Source of the DNA: Cervus elaphus
Taxonomy: Eukaryota; Chordata; Mammalia; Artiodactyla; Cervidae
NCBI RefSeq assembly: GCF_910594005.1
Contig: NC_057818.1
Coordinates: 8,241,501-8,305,500, forward strand
DNA length: 64,000 bases
Direction: 5' to 3'
In this document: piece by piece, positions 1 to 10,239 of the stretch
Position numbering within the stretch: position 1 is the stretch's first letter
Layout of the letters: the number at the start of each line of letters is the position of its first letter
Notes under the pieces: model-generated
What the model saw: the letters and a program-made list of their open reading frames with translations, nothing else
What the model was told of the DNA's origin: nothing
Databases searched by the model: none
Program-made: the position numbers and the translations under genes

Positions 1-1159
1 ACCTCTGCCCACGTGTGCGGGACGTGGCTTCCCTTCACTCGGCTGGCTTAGGGGCTCCAGGAGGGAAGGTTTTAGCGACTGCCACTCACCTAGCTGCTGA
101 TTAAAGGGACCATCTAAAACCACCAGGCGCTGTTGCTGTCACAGCCACAAGGCGTGTGGCTTTTAAAGGCAGCAGCTGGGCACGGCTTCCTGGGCAGTCA
201 CAGGGGGCCCCTCGCTTCGAAGTTCTCCGCGCATCTAACGCTCTGCTGTTGCTGCCCTGAGTATTTCTGAGCCAGGGCTCCCGCGTTTCCGGTTTGCACT
301 GGCGCCTGCACCGCGATCAGTGGGTCACTCCTGCAGGCGGTGCACGTCCTAGGTCACGACTGTCTATGCTACTCGTGTATAGACGAGTGTGTGTGTGTCG
401 TTGTGGATGTGGTTGGGGAGACGGGGAATCCTTTGGAGTTTTAAGTTGCTGCACTAAAGCGATGCCTCTATTAGCGCCCTGTGCAGGAAAGCAGCCCAGC
501 TCCAACGAGGAGAGTTCCCTGCACCAGGCCTGGCCCCGCCGACGGGAGGAAGCAGCGGCCTCAGCTGGGCACCCGGGGAGTCAGGGAGCTGACTCATGGA
601 AATCTCCCAGCTCACGTCGCAAGACGGTGATTTTTCTCTGCCCAGCTCCGGTGTCTCTCCCAGATGATGTATGAACTGCCTTATTTACCTTTTCCTTCCA
701 AACCTTCTCCTTCATTATTTTTATTAATGCCATGCCAACACCAAAAAGGTGTTTCCTTTGCAAAAAGAAAAAAGGGGGGGGGGGAGAAAATAACCCCCAA
801 TACCTCATTCCATTCACATAGCACACAGCAGAGGGAACATCTATTTAAAAATAGTAATATTTATCTGTGTGTGAGAGAGAGAAGGACTTAAAATGGGTTG
901 GTTATATGAGAGTCTAAAATCGGAATACCAATAATAATAAATTCAGGTCTTTATTTCCAAAAGGCCACAGTACTCAGGAAAGTTTTACTATCTTTATTGA
1001 CAATAAAAACGTTGCTGCGTTTAATACACTTTAATTTTAGGAGGAAGGGGAGACATGCTGCCTCAGACCCAGGGCAGTGTCATAAAATCCGCATGTTACT
1101 GGGTGCCAGCACCCACCGCTCCGGCCCGTAGCTGCCGTGGTCATCTGCCACTCAGCACT
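1..1159. other. Unique DNA, no gene seen
   Basis: I see no recognisable repeat or exon here. It has moderate GC at the left and becomes AT-rich after 640. A run of eleven G at 774-784 follows an A-rich stretch. The open frame at 294-674 is short, has an opposing frame, and resembles no family I know. Confidence 0.5.
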
Positions 1160-1325
1160 GGCATTTATTGGCCCATTAAATCTGCGCGACTCCCTGTAAG
1201 GTAGGTGTGTCCCCATGTCTAGAGGACAAAGCTGAGGTTTGGAGATACTCAGTAAACGTCCACGAGGTCACACAGCTCCCGTCAGAACCAACAATGGAAC
1301 GCAGATCCATCTAGCCCAGAGCTCA
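1160..1325 (-). repeat. MIR SINE fragment
   Basis: The plus strand reads as the reverse complement of the MIR core: a 'gaggacaaagctgaggtttgga' type stretch followed by 'ggtcacacagct'. Ancient mammal-wide tRNA-derived SINE, strongly diverged. Edges are approximate. Confidence 0.7.
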
Positions 1326-1329
1326 CCCG

Positions 1330-2655
1330 CATGAGTTCTCACTATCCTCCTTGCCTGGGTTTATAAACAGGAGCTGCTCTGATTGGCTGTGGCAAAAATA
1401 AGTCACAGGAGCCCTGCTCATCAGCCCTGGTGATGGGTTACAAAGGCAACATCTCAGGGGCGGGAGACTTGAGAAGCCATTGTTCTAACCTACTAGAAAT
1501 CCTTCCTTCTTTGATTCTTCCCCATGATAGAGTGCTCACTACCTATAGAGGCAGCCTCTTTTGTGACCCATAGCTCTGTGAGTGAGAGCATCTGTCTTCA
1601 CCTTAAAAGACAGATCTTTTCTCCTCTGCGCTTGACTCCAAGCTGCTGGCACAAAGATCAAGCAAACCCTTGTGTTCAGCAAAGGCTCTGCTCCCACCAC
1701 CTCACCCCCCGCCCCCACCCGTCTCACCCCCGCCTCACCCCCCCACCTTGGACTCTTCCCGGCTGGACATGGAGCCTTGTTCATTCTACTATTTTCCCCA
1801 CAAACCAATTGCCAGGCGATTTCGAACCAATTCACCGTACCCATTTCTGGCTGAAAAAGAAGTCCCCAGCTCTGCGTATCAGCACATGACCTCTGGGGTT
1901 TGCGGGTACATACTTGGGCCTCCATTCCACGCAGGGGCCGTGACCGAGGACTTTTGAGGAGGAGGGACTTCTGCTTGGCTTCTGAACCCTGAGCCCAGCT
2001 AGACCCCCAATTCAACACCCAAGCTGCAATCTCCTGAGAGGCGACCCCTCTCTACCCAGCAGCGGGGAAGCCCTTCAAGGACCCCGGAAGGTGAGACTGT
2101 GCCGACTGTGAAAATGATTGTTGGACAGAGCCCAGAGCATGCCTATTTGGGGGGGTGGGGGATGATAAAAACATCAGAAAGAAACAGATGTGCCCCAGTC
2201 AGGTTTTGTGGCAGGAAAAACTGTGGGTTTGCTGGTATCGATTCCATTCTTCCAACGGATGAGGATGAATGGCTGTGCGCTCCTGGGACGAAGGGTCCCG
2301 CGGTGCCCAGCGCCCGCGGGGCTCTCCAGGCGCATGTGCCCACCTATGCGCAAGTGCGCACCTGGGTCAGCGGGCGATGCTGCCTGCTGTGGGCGTCGGA
2401 GGGGGCTGACGTCCCATACAAAGGTGGTAACTACCCCCCAGAGGCGTGCCTTTCCATCTTTTCCTGATGTGCATCGCTGCCAGCAGCTGCAGCGACAGAA
2501 GAACTCTCGGCTCACTTCAGGAAGATGCTTGAAGAGCCAGTGTGGCGCTCACGCGCCCCAGCACAGTGATCACCGGGACATGGGTTGAGAGAGACCTCCC
2601 CCAGCTCCCATCAGCTGGGTCCCTGAGTGGCAACAGCGAGTAGACGCCCCTGCCG
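1330..2655. other. Unique DNA with a C-rich tract
   Basis: No repeat family or gene recognised. A C-rich low-complexity tract with repeated CACCCC-like units lies at 1694-1747. Around 2290-2400 the sequence is CpG-richer. The overlapping open frames on both strands at 1524-2018 and 2099-2588 compete with each other and show no domain. Confidence 0.5.
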
Positions 2656-2659
2656 CCCA

Positions 2660-2790
2660 CACAGACATGGTGCATTTCCGCTGTCCCTCAGCTGAGGTTG
2701 AACAGAGAGGGAAAGGTCCCGGCTCAAGGTCACACAGCTAGACAGCGGCATGAGTGGCTGGCTCTAGAGAAGGTCTGCCTTCCTTTGAGC
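2660..2790 (-). repeat. MIR SINE fragment
   Basis: The stretch 'caaggtcacacagctagaca' near 2728-2747 is the reverse complement of the MIR segment that reads 'agctgtgtgaccttgg'. The flanks fit the same alignment. Diverged, edges approximate. Confidence 0.65.
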
Positions 2791-2939
2791 TCCCAGTGAC
2801 TCTGAGCTGGGGGCCCCCTGAGAGTCTGCAGAAAGGCCAACCACACCCGGGAAAGCTGTGCTCATCTTGCGGGGTGGATGGGGGAGTCACAGAGGACCCA
2901 GTACCGGGGGCTGGACAGCTGTTTTCTAGACAAGTGGGA

Positions 2940-3159
2940 GGGGCTTCTCTGGGGCTCAGACAGTAAAGAATCTGCGTGCAGTGTAGGAGGCCTGGGTTCC
3001 ATCCCAGGATCAGAAGATCCTCTGGAGAAGGGAATGGCTACTCACCCCAGTATTCTTGCCTAGAGGATCCCAGGGACAGAGCAGCCTGGTGGGCTACAGT
3101 TCATGGGGTCACCAAGAGTCAGAGATAACTCAGAGGCTAACACACATATACACACACCC
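2940..3159 (+). mobile_element. Bov-tA SINE with 12-bp target duplication
   Basis: The full order of a Bov-tA is present: tRNA-Glu-derived head (cttctctggggctcaga), B-box region, then the Bov-A body ending in 'gtcagagataactcagagg' and a short CA-rich tail. Perfect 12-bp direct repeats, agacaagtggga, flank it at 2928-2939 and 3160-3171. They mark the target-site duplication of L1/BovB-type retrotransposition. Confidence 0.95.
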
Positions 3160-3404
3160 AGACAAGTGGGAAGAGGCCTTTAGAATGTTACTGAGTGAAT
3201 GAATTTCCCTAAGACTGATATCTCAAAATGCACTCTCAGGCACATAGAAGGAACATCAACTTTGGCCCAATTTCTGAGTTCCCATGACAAAGAGAGAAAG
3301 GACAAGATGCTATGCTAAACAATTTACAAATCCTTTTTGTTTAAAAGTTTCTTGAAACAACAAGACAAGGTATATGATCACTGTCTATAGATAGAGCCGG
3401 TCTA

Positions 3405-3475
3405 TAGATAGAGCAAGAGGCTCAGAAAGGTTAAGGAAATCTGAAAAGGTCACAGAGCTAGTGATAATAGACACA
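3405..3475 (-). repeat. MIR SINE fragment
   Basis: 'gaggctcagaaaggttaagg' followed by 'ggtcacagagctag' matches the reverse complement of the MIR core. It may be one insertion with the MIR just downstream, broken by divergence. Confidence 0.65.
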
Positions 3476-3504
3476 GTCATCATTATTAATATAAAACGTA
3501 ATTA

Positions 3505-3689
3505 TTTTGCTGACATTTATCAAATACTTACTCTGTACCCAGCACTGCTAAGCCCTTCCCAAGGATTAGCTCATCTATGATGTGTTTATGAAATGTGCTT
3601 ATGAAGATAGCAATTTTATTATCACTATTTGACAGACGAGAAAACTGATTCAATTCCTGCTCTCATTTTCCAAGCTCTTTGCCACTATG
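3505..3689 (-). repeat. MIR SINE fragment
   Basis: 'atcaaatacttactctgtac', then a region of 'tagctcatctatgatg' type, then 'gacagacgagaaaactga' follows the reverse-complement order of MIR. The right end is cut by the hAT-type element that starts at about 3690. Confidence 0.65.
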
Positions 3690-3900
3690 CAGTGGTTCCC
3701 AAACTGTGTTCCATGGAGTTCTAGGGGTTCCATGGAATCTTCTTGGGAGCAAAGGTGGAAAGACCTAGTCTCTCGGCCAAGTTCCTGCCCTGTCTTACCC
3801 CAAAGCAGCTAAACTTTTATCTGTTTTATTTGTTGCTGTTTTTTCATAAGATTTTCCTTAAACAAAGGTTTCCATAGCTATAAATGTTTGAGAATCTCTG
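3690..3900. mobile_element. Short hAT-type DNA element fossil
   Basis: The left end 'cagtggttcccaaact' and the reverse complement of the right end 'tgtttgagaatctctg' form imperfect terminal inverted repeats of the CAGWGRTTCYCAAA kind typical of non-autonomous hAT-Charlie elements. The length of about 211 bp fits. The 8-bp flanks do not match well, as expected for an old copy. Family name not determined. Confidence 0.6.
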
Positions 3901-4100
3901 AGCTAGAGGCTGTATCAGGCACATAAAATCTAGGATTCTGGTTTTCTTTTGCTAGGGTCATGAAACACTGCTTTCCTGTGTGTGCATTCCGGCCACGTGG
4001 CACCAGCTGGCATCACCCAGGTTTCTGTCCTTCAGTCTGTGCTGCAGGACCTATGGCCGCTAAGGTCTGACTCTGGTCTTGGTGCCATGGCCCCGAGCTT

Positions 4101-4326
4101 GCAAGTGTGCGTGCTCAGTCACTTCAGTCGTGTCTGACTCTTGCAACCCTCTGGACTGTAGCCCGCCAGGCTCCTCTGTCCATGGGATTCTCCCAGCAAG
4201 AATACTGGAGTGGGTTGCCATGCCCTCCTCCAGGGGATCTTCCTGACCCAGGGATCGAACCCACCTCTTTTACATCTACTACACTGGCAGGTGGGTTCTT
4301 TAACACTATTGCCACCTGCGAAGCCC
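4101..4326 (-). mobile_element. Bov-tA SINE with 12-bp target duplication
   Basis: This is the reverse complement of Bov-tA: 'gtgctcagtcacttcagtcg' at the left, 'tgtccatgggattctcccag' in the middle, and the tRNA-derived head ending in 'ccacctgcgaagcc'. Flanking repeats ggccccgagctt (4089-4100) and ggccctgagctt (4327-4338) differ at one base, giving a clear target-site duplication. The flanks on both sides may belong to a MIR in plus orientation. Confidence 0.95.
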
Positions 4327-4429
4327 GGCCCTGAGCTTATCTGTGCCCAGTTTCCTCTGCAAGATGAAAATCACAAAGGCCAGCTGATCCCACCAGGCTC
4401 TGGTCTAGAATCATCAAACAGTGCTGCTC

Positions 4430-5035
4430 GGGACACATCTGGATACTAAGAACTGCCTACTAACAAGGCAGCCATGCGTGCTGGCGGACTGCCTACTGCT
4501 CACCTACTTTGCTCCCGTATTTTCACTCAGTTACACATTTTCATGGCCTGGGCCATTCACCCAGAGGCCCCAGGCAGCAGACAAATTTTAAACAATTTAA
4601 ATGAGCAAATAACATTCAAATAAGTGACCATTCTAGCCTTCTAGGTCTAATCTGTCCCTAAGACTTGGGGTCCTTTTTCCACTCTGGCGGTTTTGGGGAG
4701 ACAGTTGATTTAGTCTCTAACCAAAAAGTCAGAGACCTTTCTGCCAGGCCACAGAACTCAGCATCCATCACCTGGGAGCTCTAGAGTGGCTTCTCTCCTC
4801 AAAGCATCAAAAAAGTCCCCAACTGACTCTACTCAGTCCTCTGCGGCCCCCTGAATAGGAAGGAGACGTGAAGAGGGGATATACGTATAAGCATGGCTGG
4901 TTCGCTTTGCTGTACGGTGGAAGCGGACACAGCAATGTAAGCATCTAGACTCTGATCGCACCTGCGTTGCCCTCCCTGTGTTACTGGGTAATCATATATC
5001 CGGAGATGTATATGCGTCGTATGTATGCACAGCAC
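4430..5035. other. Unique DNA, nothing recognised
   Basis: AT-rich in 4570-4640 and otherwise mixed. I see no repeat family, exon or RNA gene. Confidence 0.45.
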
Positions 5036-5039
5036 TTAG

Positions 5040-5165
5040 TTCAGGCCTTCTAGACATTATTGTATTACATTCTCTTAATGACGGCTTACATCTCCCGTTT
5101 TACTAACGAAGAAATAGACCTGGAGAGGAGTCAGCTGCACAATGTCACACTGCTGGGAAGCAAGG
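5040..5165 (-). repeat. MIR SINE fragment
   Basis: 'ctcccgttttactaacgaag' followed by 'tagacctggagaggagtcag' and 'aatgtcacactgctgggaag' corresponds to MIR read in reverse complement. Diverged. Confidence 0.6.
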
Positions 5166-5169
5166 GGCC

Positions 5170-5445
5170 TGAGACGTCACTGGAAGCACCTGAGTGCCGA
5201 GCCGGGGTCCGTAACCACGGCACGATGTGGCCAAGGATGTCCTGACCGCTCCTCGGGGAGCCGACGTGGCGGCGGGCCGTGGGGTCCGGCCATCCTTCTC
5301 TGGGCTTCTCAGGGGTGAGCTCCCAAGGTGGCATGGGAAGTGATTAATGTAATACCCCAAGCTTTGAACTTAGGGGGACGCACCTTATAGGGCTCTCATG
5401 GGGAGGCCTGGGGACCCCCAGTGGGCGTTCTTACTCAACAGACCA
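5170..5445. other. Unique DNA, nothing recognised
   Basis: GC-rich unique sequence. Short overlapping minus-strand frames at 5131-5360 show no domain and look random. Confidence 0.4.
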
Positions 5446-5687
5446 GGTGGAGTAGTGGTTAGGAGTTCGGCTCCACAGCCAGCCAACCTGAATGCGGTCC
5501 TGGCACCGATTCTTACCAGCGGCTGAACTTTGGGAAAGTCACCTGGTCTCTCTGTGCCTTGGCTTCTTCATCTGTGAAATGGTGGTAAAAGCTGCTCCCA
5601 GAGTAAGGTTATCATGAGGATCAAATGAGTTAATATGCACAAAGGACAGAGTACAGCACCCGGCACATAGTAGGTGCTTTGTAAGTC

Positions 5688-5689
<2 letters not shown>

Positions 5690-5734
<45 letters not shown>

Positions 5735-5957
5735 ACGCACACGCGCAATCAGTTGCTCAGTCACGTCTGACCCTTTGAGACTCCATAGATGTTACCCACC
5801 AGGCTCCTCTGTCCATGGGATTCTCCCAGCGAGAATACTGGAGTGGGTTGCCATTTCCTACTCCAGGGGATCTTCCCGACCCAGGGATTGAACCCTCACC
5901 TCTTGCATCTCCTGCATTGGCAGGTGGATTCTTTACCACCAGCACCACCTGGGAAGC
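5690..5957 (-). mobile_element. Bov-tA SINE with (GT)20 tail, inserted in a MIR
   Basis: The body 5742-5957 is reverse-complement Bov-tA, with its tRNA head at the right end ('cagcaccacctgggaagcc'). The (GT)20 tract at 5691-5730 sits where the element's 3' tail should be, so on the element's own strand it is a (CA)n tail. Direct repeats ctttgtaagtctt at 5677-5689 and 5958-5970 (13 of 13) enclose body and microsatellite together. Confidence 0.95.
5691..5730. repeat. (GT)20 microsatellite
   Basis: Perfect dinucleotide run of 40 bases, followed by an impure GCACGCACACGCGC stretch. It lies inside the target duplication of the Bov-tA, so it grew from the SINE tail. The pure length makes it likely to vary between individuals. 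Confidence 0.95.
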
Positions 5958-5997
5958 CTTTGTAAGTCTTACCTATCATTATTAACTCTGTTATATA

Positions 5998-6105
5998 CGT
6001 GAGGACTGTAAACTCCTAGAGGTGGAAGACCCACGTGCCACACATCTGTGCTCCCTGGCACCTGGTATAGAGCAGATGTTCAGTAAGCATCAGTCAGCCT
6101 GCTGA
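5998..6105 (+). repeat. L2 LINE 3' end
   Basis: 'gaggactgtaaactcctaga', then 'tgtgctccctggcacctggt', then 'gatgttcagtaagcat' follows the L2 3'-end order (gactgtaagctcc ... cctggcacatagtaggtgctcaataaat). Diverged. Confidence 0.65.
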
Positions 6106-6164
6106 TACTAATTGACTGCTTCTATCGTTACTAATACTAATAATATAGCTATAGCTACTTTGCA

Positions 6165-6300
6165 AAATCCCCCGTGCCTCCCATCTCGGTTGATCCTTAT
6201 ACCCCCCCTGTGGCAGCGCCTCTGTGATCATCCCCTCTGTAACACACGAGGAGGTGGAGGATCACGAGGCAGAAGACATGACTACAGGACATATCAGAGA
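6165..6300 (-). repeat. MIR SINE fragment
   Basis: 'gttgatccttatacc' then 'cccctctgtaacacacgagg' matches the reverse complement of the MIR 3' half, with the cancttacaga-gaggaa landmark altered. Edges are uncertain. Confidence 0.5.
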
Positions 6301-6304
6301 GGTT

Positions 6305-7260
6305 CAGAGACGACCCAGGCCGGACAGCACAGACCGCAAACCTGAAGGTATCAGCCAAAACGCAAGGAACCTATAAACAAAATGTGACCCCCTCAGGGAC
6401 ATCCAAGGAGGGAGGACCCCCCCGCCCCCCGCCAGGAGATGGGGTACAAAGCCTGCGAGGCTCTGCAGGCGGGCTGTGCTATTATAGCTTGCAGAGGGGG
6501 TGTGCTCTACCCCTGACATATCACGTCTGAGGTCTGAGCAGGGGAGTCTCTGCCCCCAGTGCCCCCAAGGAGAGCCATTCCCAAGAATCCTCAGTCTCCA
6601 CCTTCAAGGTCGCGAGTGCCAGGTGCCACCTCTGGCACCCGTGGAGAACTGTCACCTCTGAAGCAATGCTCTCGGGCTCCCCGGCCTCTCTCGCTCTCCC
6701 TCCTTGCTGGCTGCAGTACAAGACCCAGCGCCTTATCGCTTGTCATCGCTGACTATCCCTGGCCCGGGGGACCAGGAGAGCCTGTCACCCGGGTGGCCTG
6801 GCAGCAGGCCAAGCCAGGCGACACGCGGCTGCTCCACACACCCAAGTTCCCTGCTGTGGTTTCCATCGCCGTGACCGGGCTGGGTCGCGTTTCCTGTCCT
6901 AACTCACAGGCTGGCATGATGCTGCGCTCCTCCGGGACGCTCTGGGCTTGCCGCTCAGGTAGCCAGCCTCATCGCCAGGTGGGAAGAGGAACCAGAGCCC
7001 CAGACCCTTGTGACCGTTCACTCATCTGGACTGGCCCCATCCTGAGAGCGTGGCCCTCCCAGGCAGCCTCTCCTGCCCAGGCAGCTTCTTACCCGTGCAG
7101 GGGACACAGGGCGCCGACGGGGAGACAAAACTGCATGGAACAAATGCCTGGGTGGGAGCACCCATTCTCGGAGCCCAAAGGATTACGCGCATGATACAGA
7201 CAGCAGGGGCCTTCTGGGTCCGGGACACTCACTGGGAAACGCACGGGCAATTGTGTGCTA
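6305..7260. other. GC-rich unique DNA, no supported gene
   Basis: No repeat recognised. A 211-codon plus frame (6559-7194) begins at an ATG but has no recognisable domain, signal peptide or splice context, and shorter frames oppose it. I treat it as chance in GC-rich DNA. A short C/G tract (accccccccgccccccgcc) sits at 6417-6435. Confidence 0.45.
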
Positions 7261-7264
7261 ACTG

Positions 7265-7930
7265 TTCTGACCTCCCTCCTGCCAGCCCCTCCTGCCTTCC
7301 AATCCTGTCTCCATCTAGTAGCCAGAGGGATCTTATAATACAGTAAGCGTCCTACATAGGAACCTTGGAGATGCAAACTTTCAAAGATGCTAATGTGTGT
7401 GCCAGCCCCTGTTGGCCAGTTGTTGTACTGTACTAGCGTAGCTTTCAAGGTACTGTGCTGTAAGATTAAAAATGAAATCTTACTAAATCTAATTAAAAGT
7501 GTTTATCTTTGTTTTTTACATACATTAAAATGTTTATTTTTCTGTGTTTGTCTGTCTTTTATGTCTTATGTGTGTGAAAGTATTATAAACCTATGAGAGT
7601 ACAGTACTATACAGCCGATTGTATAAGTTGGCTACCTAGGCTAATTTTGTTGGACTTAATGAACAAATGGGACTTATAAATGTGCTCTGGGAACAGAACT
7701 CATTTGTATGTAGGGAACTTCCTGTATAGATGAGATCAGGTCACACCCCTGTTTCGAGTCCTTCAATGGGTTTTCAGTCTTTTCAGGAAGGGAGATTAGA
7801 GTTCTCATCGTGGCCCTTTGGTGTGACACCTGCTTCCTGACCATGGACGTGTCTCACCCCTGTGAGGCCACACTGAGCTCCCTGCCCCCTCCAGGGCTGG
7901 CCCAGGGCCCACAAAGGGCTCTGCAAAACT
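7265..7930 (+). repeat. L2 LINE fragment split by a DNA transposon
   Basis: The left part (about 7265-7340) ends in 'gccagagggatcttataata', and the right part resumes at about 7725 with 'gagatcaggtcacacccctg' and 'gagtccttcaatgggttttc'. Together they follow the L2 3' region (gccagagtgatctttctaaa ... tctgatcatgtcactcccctgc). The interruption is exactly the element at 7341-7724. Confidence 0.75.
7341..7724. mobile_element. Non-autonomous mariner-type DNA transposon fossil
   Basis: The ends are inverted repeats: cagtaagcgtcctacata at the left against caggaagttccctacata for the reverse complement of the right end, 14 of 18 matching. A TA dinucleotide borders each side (7339-7340 and 7725-7726), the duplication made by Tc1/mariner transposases. 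The 384-bp interior is AT-rich with no coding potential. Superfamily is well supported; I do not commit to a family name (Tc2/Kanga-like is possible). Confidence 0.75.
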
Positions 7931-8084
7931 GAACTCCTTCCCCTACACCACCCTAGCACAGCCTCTTACTCGCAAGGTTCTGAAATCTGGATAAGTACAT
8001 GGAAACACCCTCTCATATTTGCTAATCGGTGCCCCCAAATCAGCGGTTGAATTTTGAGAGAAAACCATTGTTCCTGGGGTTAGC

Positions 8085-8182
8085 AGAGCAGGAAAGAGCG
8101 CTGGAGTTGATCAGATTTGGTTCAAGTCTGAACTCCATCACTGGGGTGGTCCTGGGCCACGTTCGCCTTACCTGCTGGAGCT
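8085..8182 (+). repeat. MIR SINE fragment
   Basis: 'gctggagttgatcagatttg', 'ttcaagtctgaactccatca' and 'gtcctgggccacgttcgcct' match the MIR 5' half in order. It ends where the L1 5' region begins. Confidence 0.6.
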
Positions 8183-8189
8183 CGTTAGC

Positions 8190-8985
8190 ACCAAGGCCTG
8201 CCCACCCAGTAACCCGTACGTGCCAGTGCTGGGCCAGCTCGGGCCAAACAACCATCTGGGCAGGGACACAGCCACTCCTGTCAGCAGACAGGCTGTCTAA
8301 AGACCAGAGAGCCCACAGCTGCCTCTGGACACAGCCCTGCCCACCCAAGGGCCAAGACCCACCAGTGGGCAGGCACTGGCCCCCCTCCTCCACAGAGCCT
8401 ACACACGCCTCCAGACCAGCCCTGCCCACCAGGGGGCTGACACCAGGAGCAAGAAACCTACAACCCTGCAACGCCAGCCAGACCCTACTCTGGGACCAGC
8501 CAGCCCCTGGCCGCCCTGCCCACAAGCAGGCGAATGCAACCTTCTGGACATCTGAGACCAACCTGTGTCAGGAACACACTCCCTGCCCGCCGCCCTGCCC
8601 GCAACCCCCTCGCCAACAACGATCTGAAATGAGGCCTGGGATCCCAGGGTCCTGCAGCCAGCCTCAAGGAGCCAGCTGCCCACCAGCAGGCCAGCACCAG
8701 ACCTGGGGCCTCTAGGACTCTGCAACCGGCCACCTGCGACCAGGCCTCACTGAACAGCAGGGGTCACACAAGGCAAGGCCTGGCAACCAACCAGATTACC
8801 AAACCAACCAAGCCCGCCAAACCGCCCTCACAGTCAGCCTGCCACACAGAAGTCCCCCACAGCCCTCCTACAGGGGACGGGAGGGCGCCCTGCTGGGACG
8901 CACAGGATGCCTCCCACAGAGGCCCCTTCTACAAGGTCGGGAAACAACCAACCTACCACAGCCAAATAAAGACAAACAGCAACTC
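8190..8985 (+). mobile_element. L1 5' untranslated region (cetartiodactyl type)
   Basis: This is a C-rich stretch built from recurring phrases such as 'accagccctgcccaccag', 'gccagcaccagacctggg' and 'caccagcaggccagcacc'. It leads directly into L1 ORF1-type sequence. That arrangement is the 5' UTR of an artiodactyl L1. The long open frame 8029-8715 runs through it and is not a gene. Diverged, so no live promoter is implied. Confidence 0.7.
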
Positions 8986-10235
8986 AGACAAAATGAGGTG
9001 GCAGAGGAATGTGTCCCAGGTGAAGCGACAAGATAAAAATCCCAGAAGAACTAAGTGAGGTGGAGACAGGCCGTGTACCTGAGAGAGTTCGGGGCAATAC
9101 TCATAAAGATGGATCAGGGGCTTTCCTGGTGTCCCAGTGGTTCAGGCTCCGTGTTTCCAATGACCCCTGAACAGGGAACTGATCCCTGAACATCTCACAT
9201 GGCATGTGACATAACCCAAAAATAAACCAAAAAGTCAAACAGTTTTCTAAAAATCCAATTAGAAACACAAAAAGATGATCCAAGAACTTGGGAGAAGAAT
9301 GGATACACAGAGCGAGAAGTTAGAAGTTTTTAACAAAGAGCTGGAAAGTATAAAGAACAGCCAAACAGAGATGAATTATAGGGGTTCCCAGAAAGAGAAG
9401 ATAAAGAGAAAGGGCCCCAGAGAATATCTGAAGAGATAATAGCTAAAAAACCTCCCTAACCTGGGAAAGGAAACAGTTACCCAAGTCCAGGAAGCACAGA
9501 GCGTCCCATACAGGATTAACCCAAAGAGGAACACACCAAGACTCTGTAATCAAAGTAACAAAAATTAGAGATAAAGAGAGAACACCAAGAGCAACAAAGG
9601 AAAAGCCACAAATAACATACAAGGGAACTCCCATAAGGCTATCATCTGATATTTCAGCAGGAACCCTGAAAGCCACAGGGAGTGGCATGATACATTTAAC
9701 GTGATGAAAGGGAAAAACCTACAACCAGGAACACCCTACCCAGCAAGGCTCTCGTTCAACTTGACGGAGAAATCAGACGCTTTACAGACAAGCAAAAGCT
9801 ACAAGAATTCAGCAGCACCAAACCAGCTTTACAACAAAGGGTAAAGGAACTTCTCTACACTGAAAAGGCCACAACTAGAAAACAAGGAAATTGGGGAAGG
9901 GAAAAGCTCACTGGTCAAGGCAAACATACAGTAAAGGTAGGAAATCACCCACACGCAAAGCTGGTATGGAGGTTAAAAGACAAAAGTAGTGTCCGCATGT
10001 GCAATAAGCAGTTAAGGGATACACAGAACAATTAGATGTAAAAATATGGTATCAAAATCAGTGATCGTGAGGGGGGCAGAGTACAAATGCAGGGTATCTA
10101 AAATGCATTTGAAATTAAGAGATTAGCAACTCAAAACAGTCACGTGTATATATATAGCAGTCTATATAAAAACCCCATGGTAACCACAAACCAAAAAATC
10201 TATATTACATACACACAAGAAAGAAAAAGGAAAAT
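8986..10235 (+). mobile_element. L1 ORF1-region remnant, internally deleted
   Basis: Phrases such as 'agaggaatgtgtcccaggtg', 'cacagagcgagaagttagaa', 'cagacaagcaaaagctacaa' and 'accaaaccagctttacaaca' are the L1 ORF1 region of artiodactyls. No frame stays open through it. The sequence jumps at about 9374 from the early ORF1 region to a later part ('ttataggggttcccagaaag'), so a central piece is missing. After about 9860 it continues into the ORF1-ORF2 spacer ('aggttaaaagacaaaagtag', 'cagttaagggatacacagaa'). ORF2 is absent, so the copy is truncated at the 3' side. Confidence 0.75.
9117..9270 (+). mobile_element. CHR-2 type tRNA-derived SINE inside the L1
   Basis: Head 'ggggctttcctggtgtccca', then 'gtggttcaggctccgtgttt', then 'ctgaacagggaactgatccc' and 'catctcacatggcatgtgac' is the cetartiodactyl CHR-2 SINE, followed by an A-rich tail. 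Near-duplicate flanks aaagatggatca (9105-9116) and aaagatgatcca (9271-9282) mark the insertion in L1. Confidence 0.8.
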
Positions 10236-10239
10236 GCTT

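Larger units (their letters stand above)
5447..5992 (+). repeat. Near full-length MIR split by a Bov-tA
   Basis: 5447-5689 reads through MIR in order: 'agtggttaggagttcggctc', 'gggaaagtcacctggtctct', 'cttcatctgtgaaatggtgg', 'gaggatcaaatgagttaata', 'ggcacatagtaggtgctttg'. After the inserted SINE (5690-5957) the 3' end resumes at about 5971 with 'acctatcattattaactctg'. This is one of the best preserved MIR copies in the window. Confidence 0.85.

Noticed and set aside
2940..3015. tRNA-like head of SINEs as a tRNA gene
   Set aside because: The heads derive from tRNA-Glu and keep box B-like sequence, but the cloverleaf is degraded and the Bov-A body follows. The same holds for the other Bov-tA and CHR-2 copies.
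6559..7194. 211-codon plus frame
   Set aside because: No family resemblance, no splice or promoter context, opposing frames present.
8029..8715. 228-codon plus frame
   Set aside because: It runs through a MIR and the L1 5' untranslated region; the proline/glutamine-rich product mirrors the C-rich repeat.
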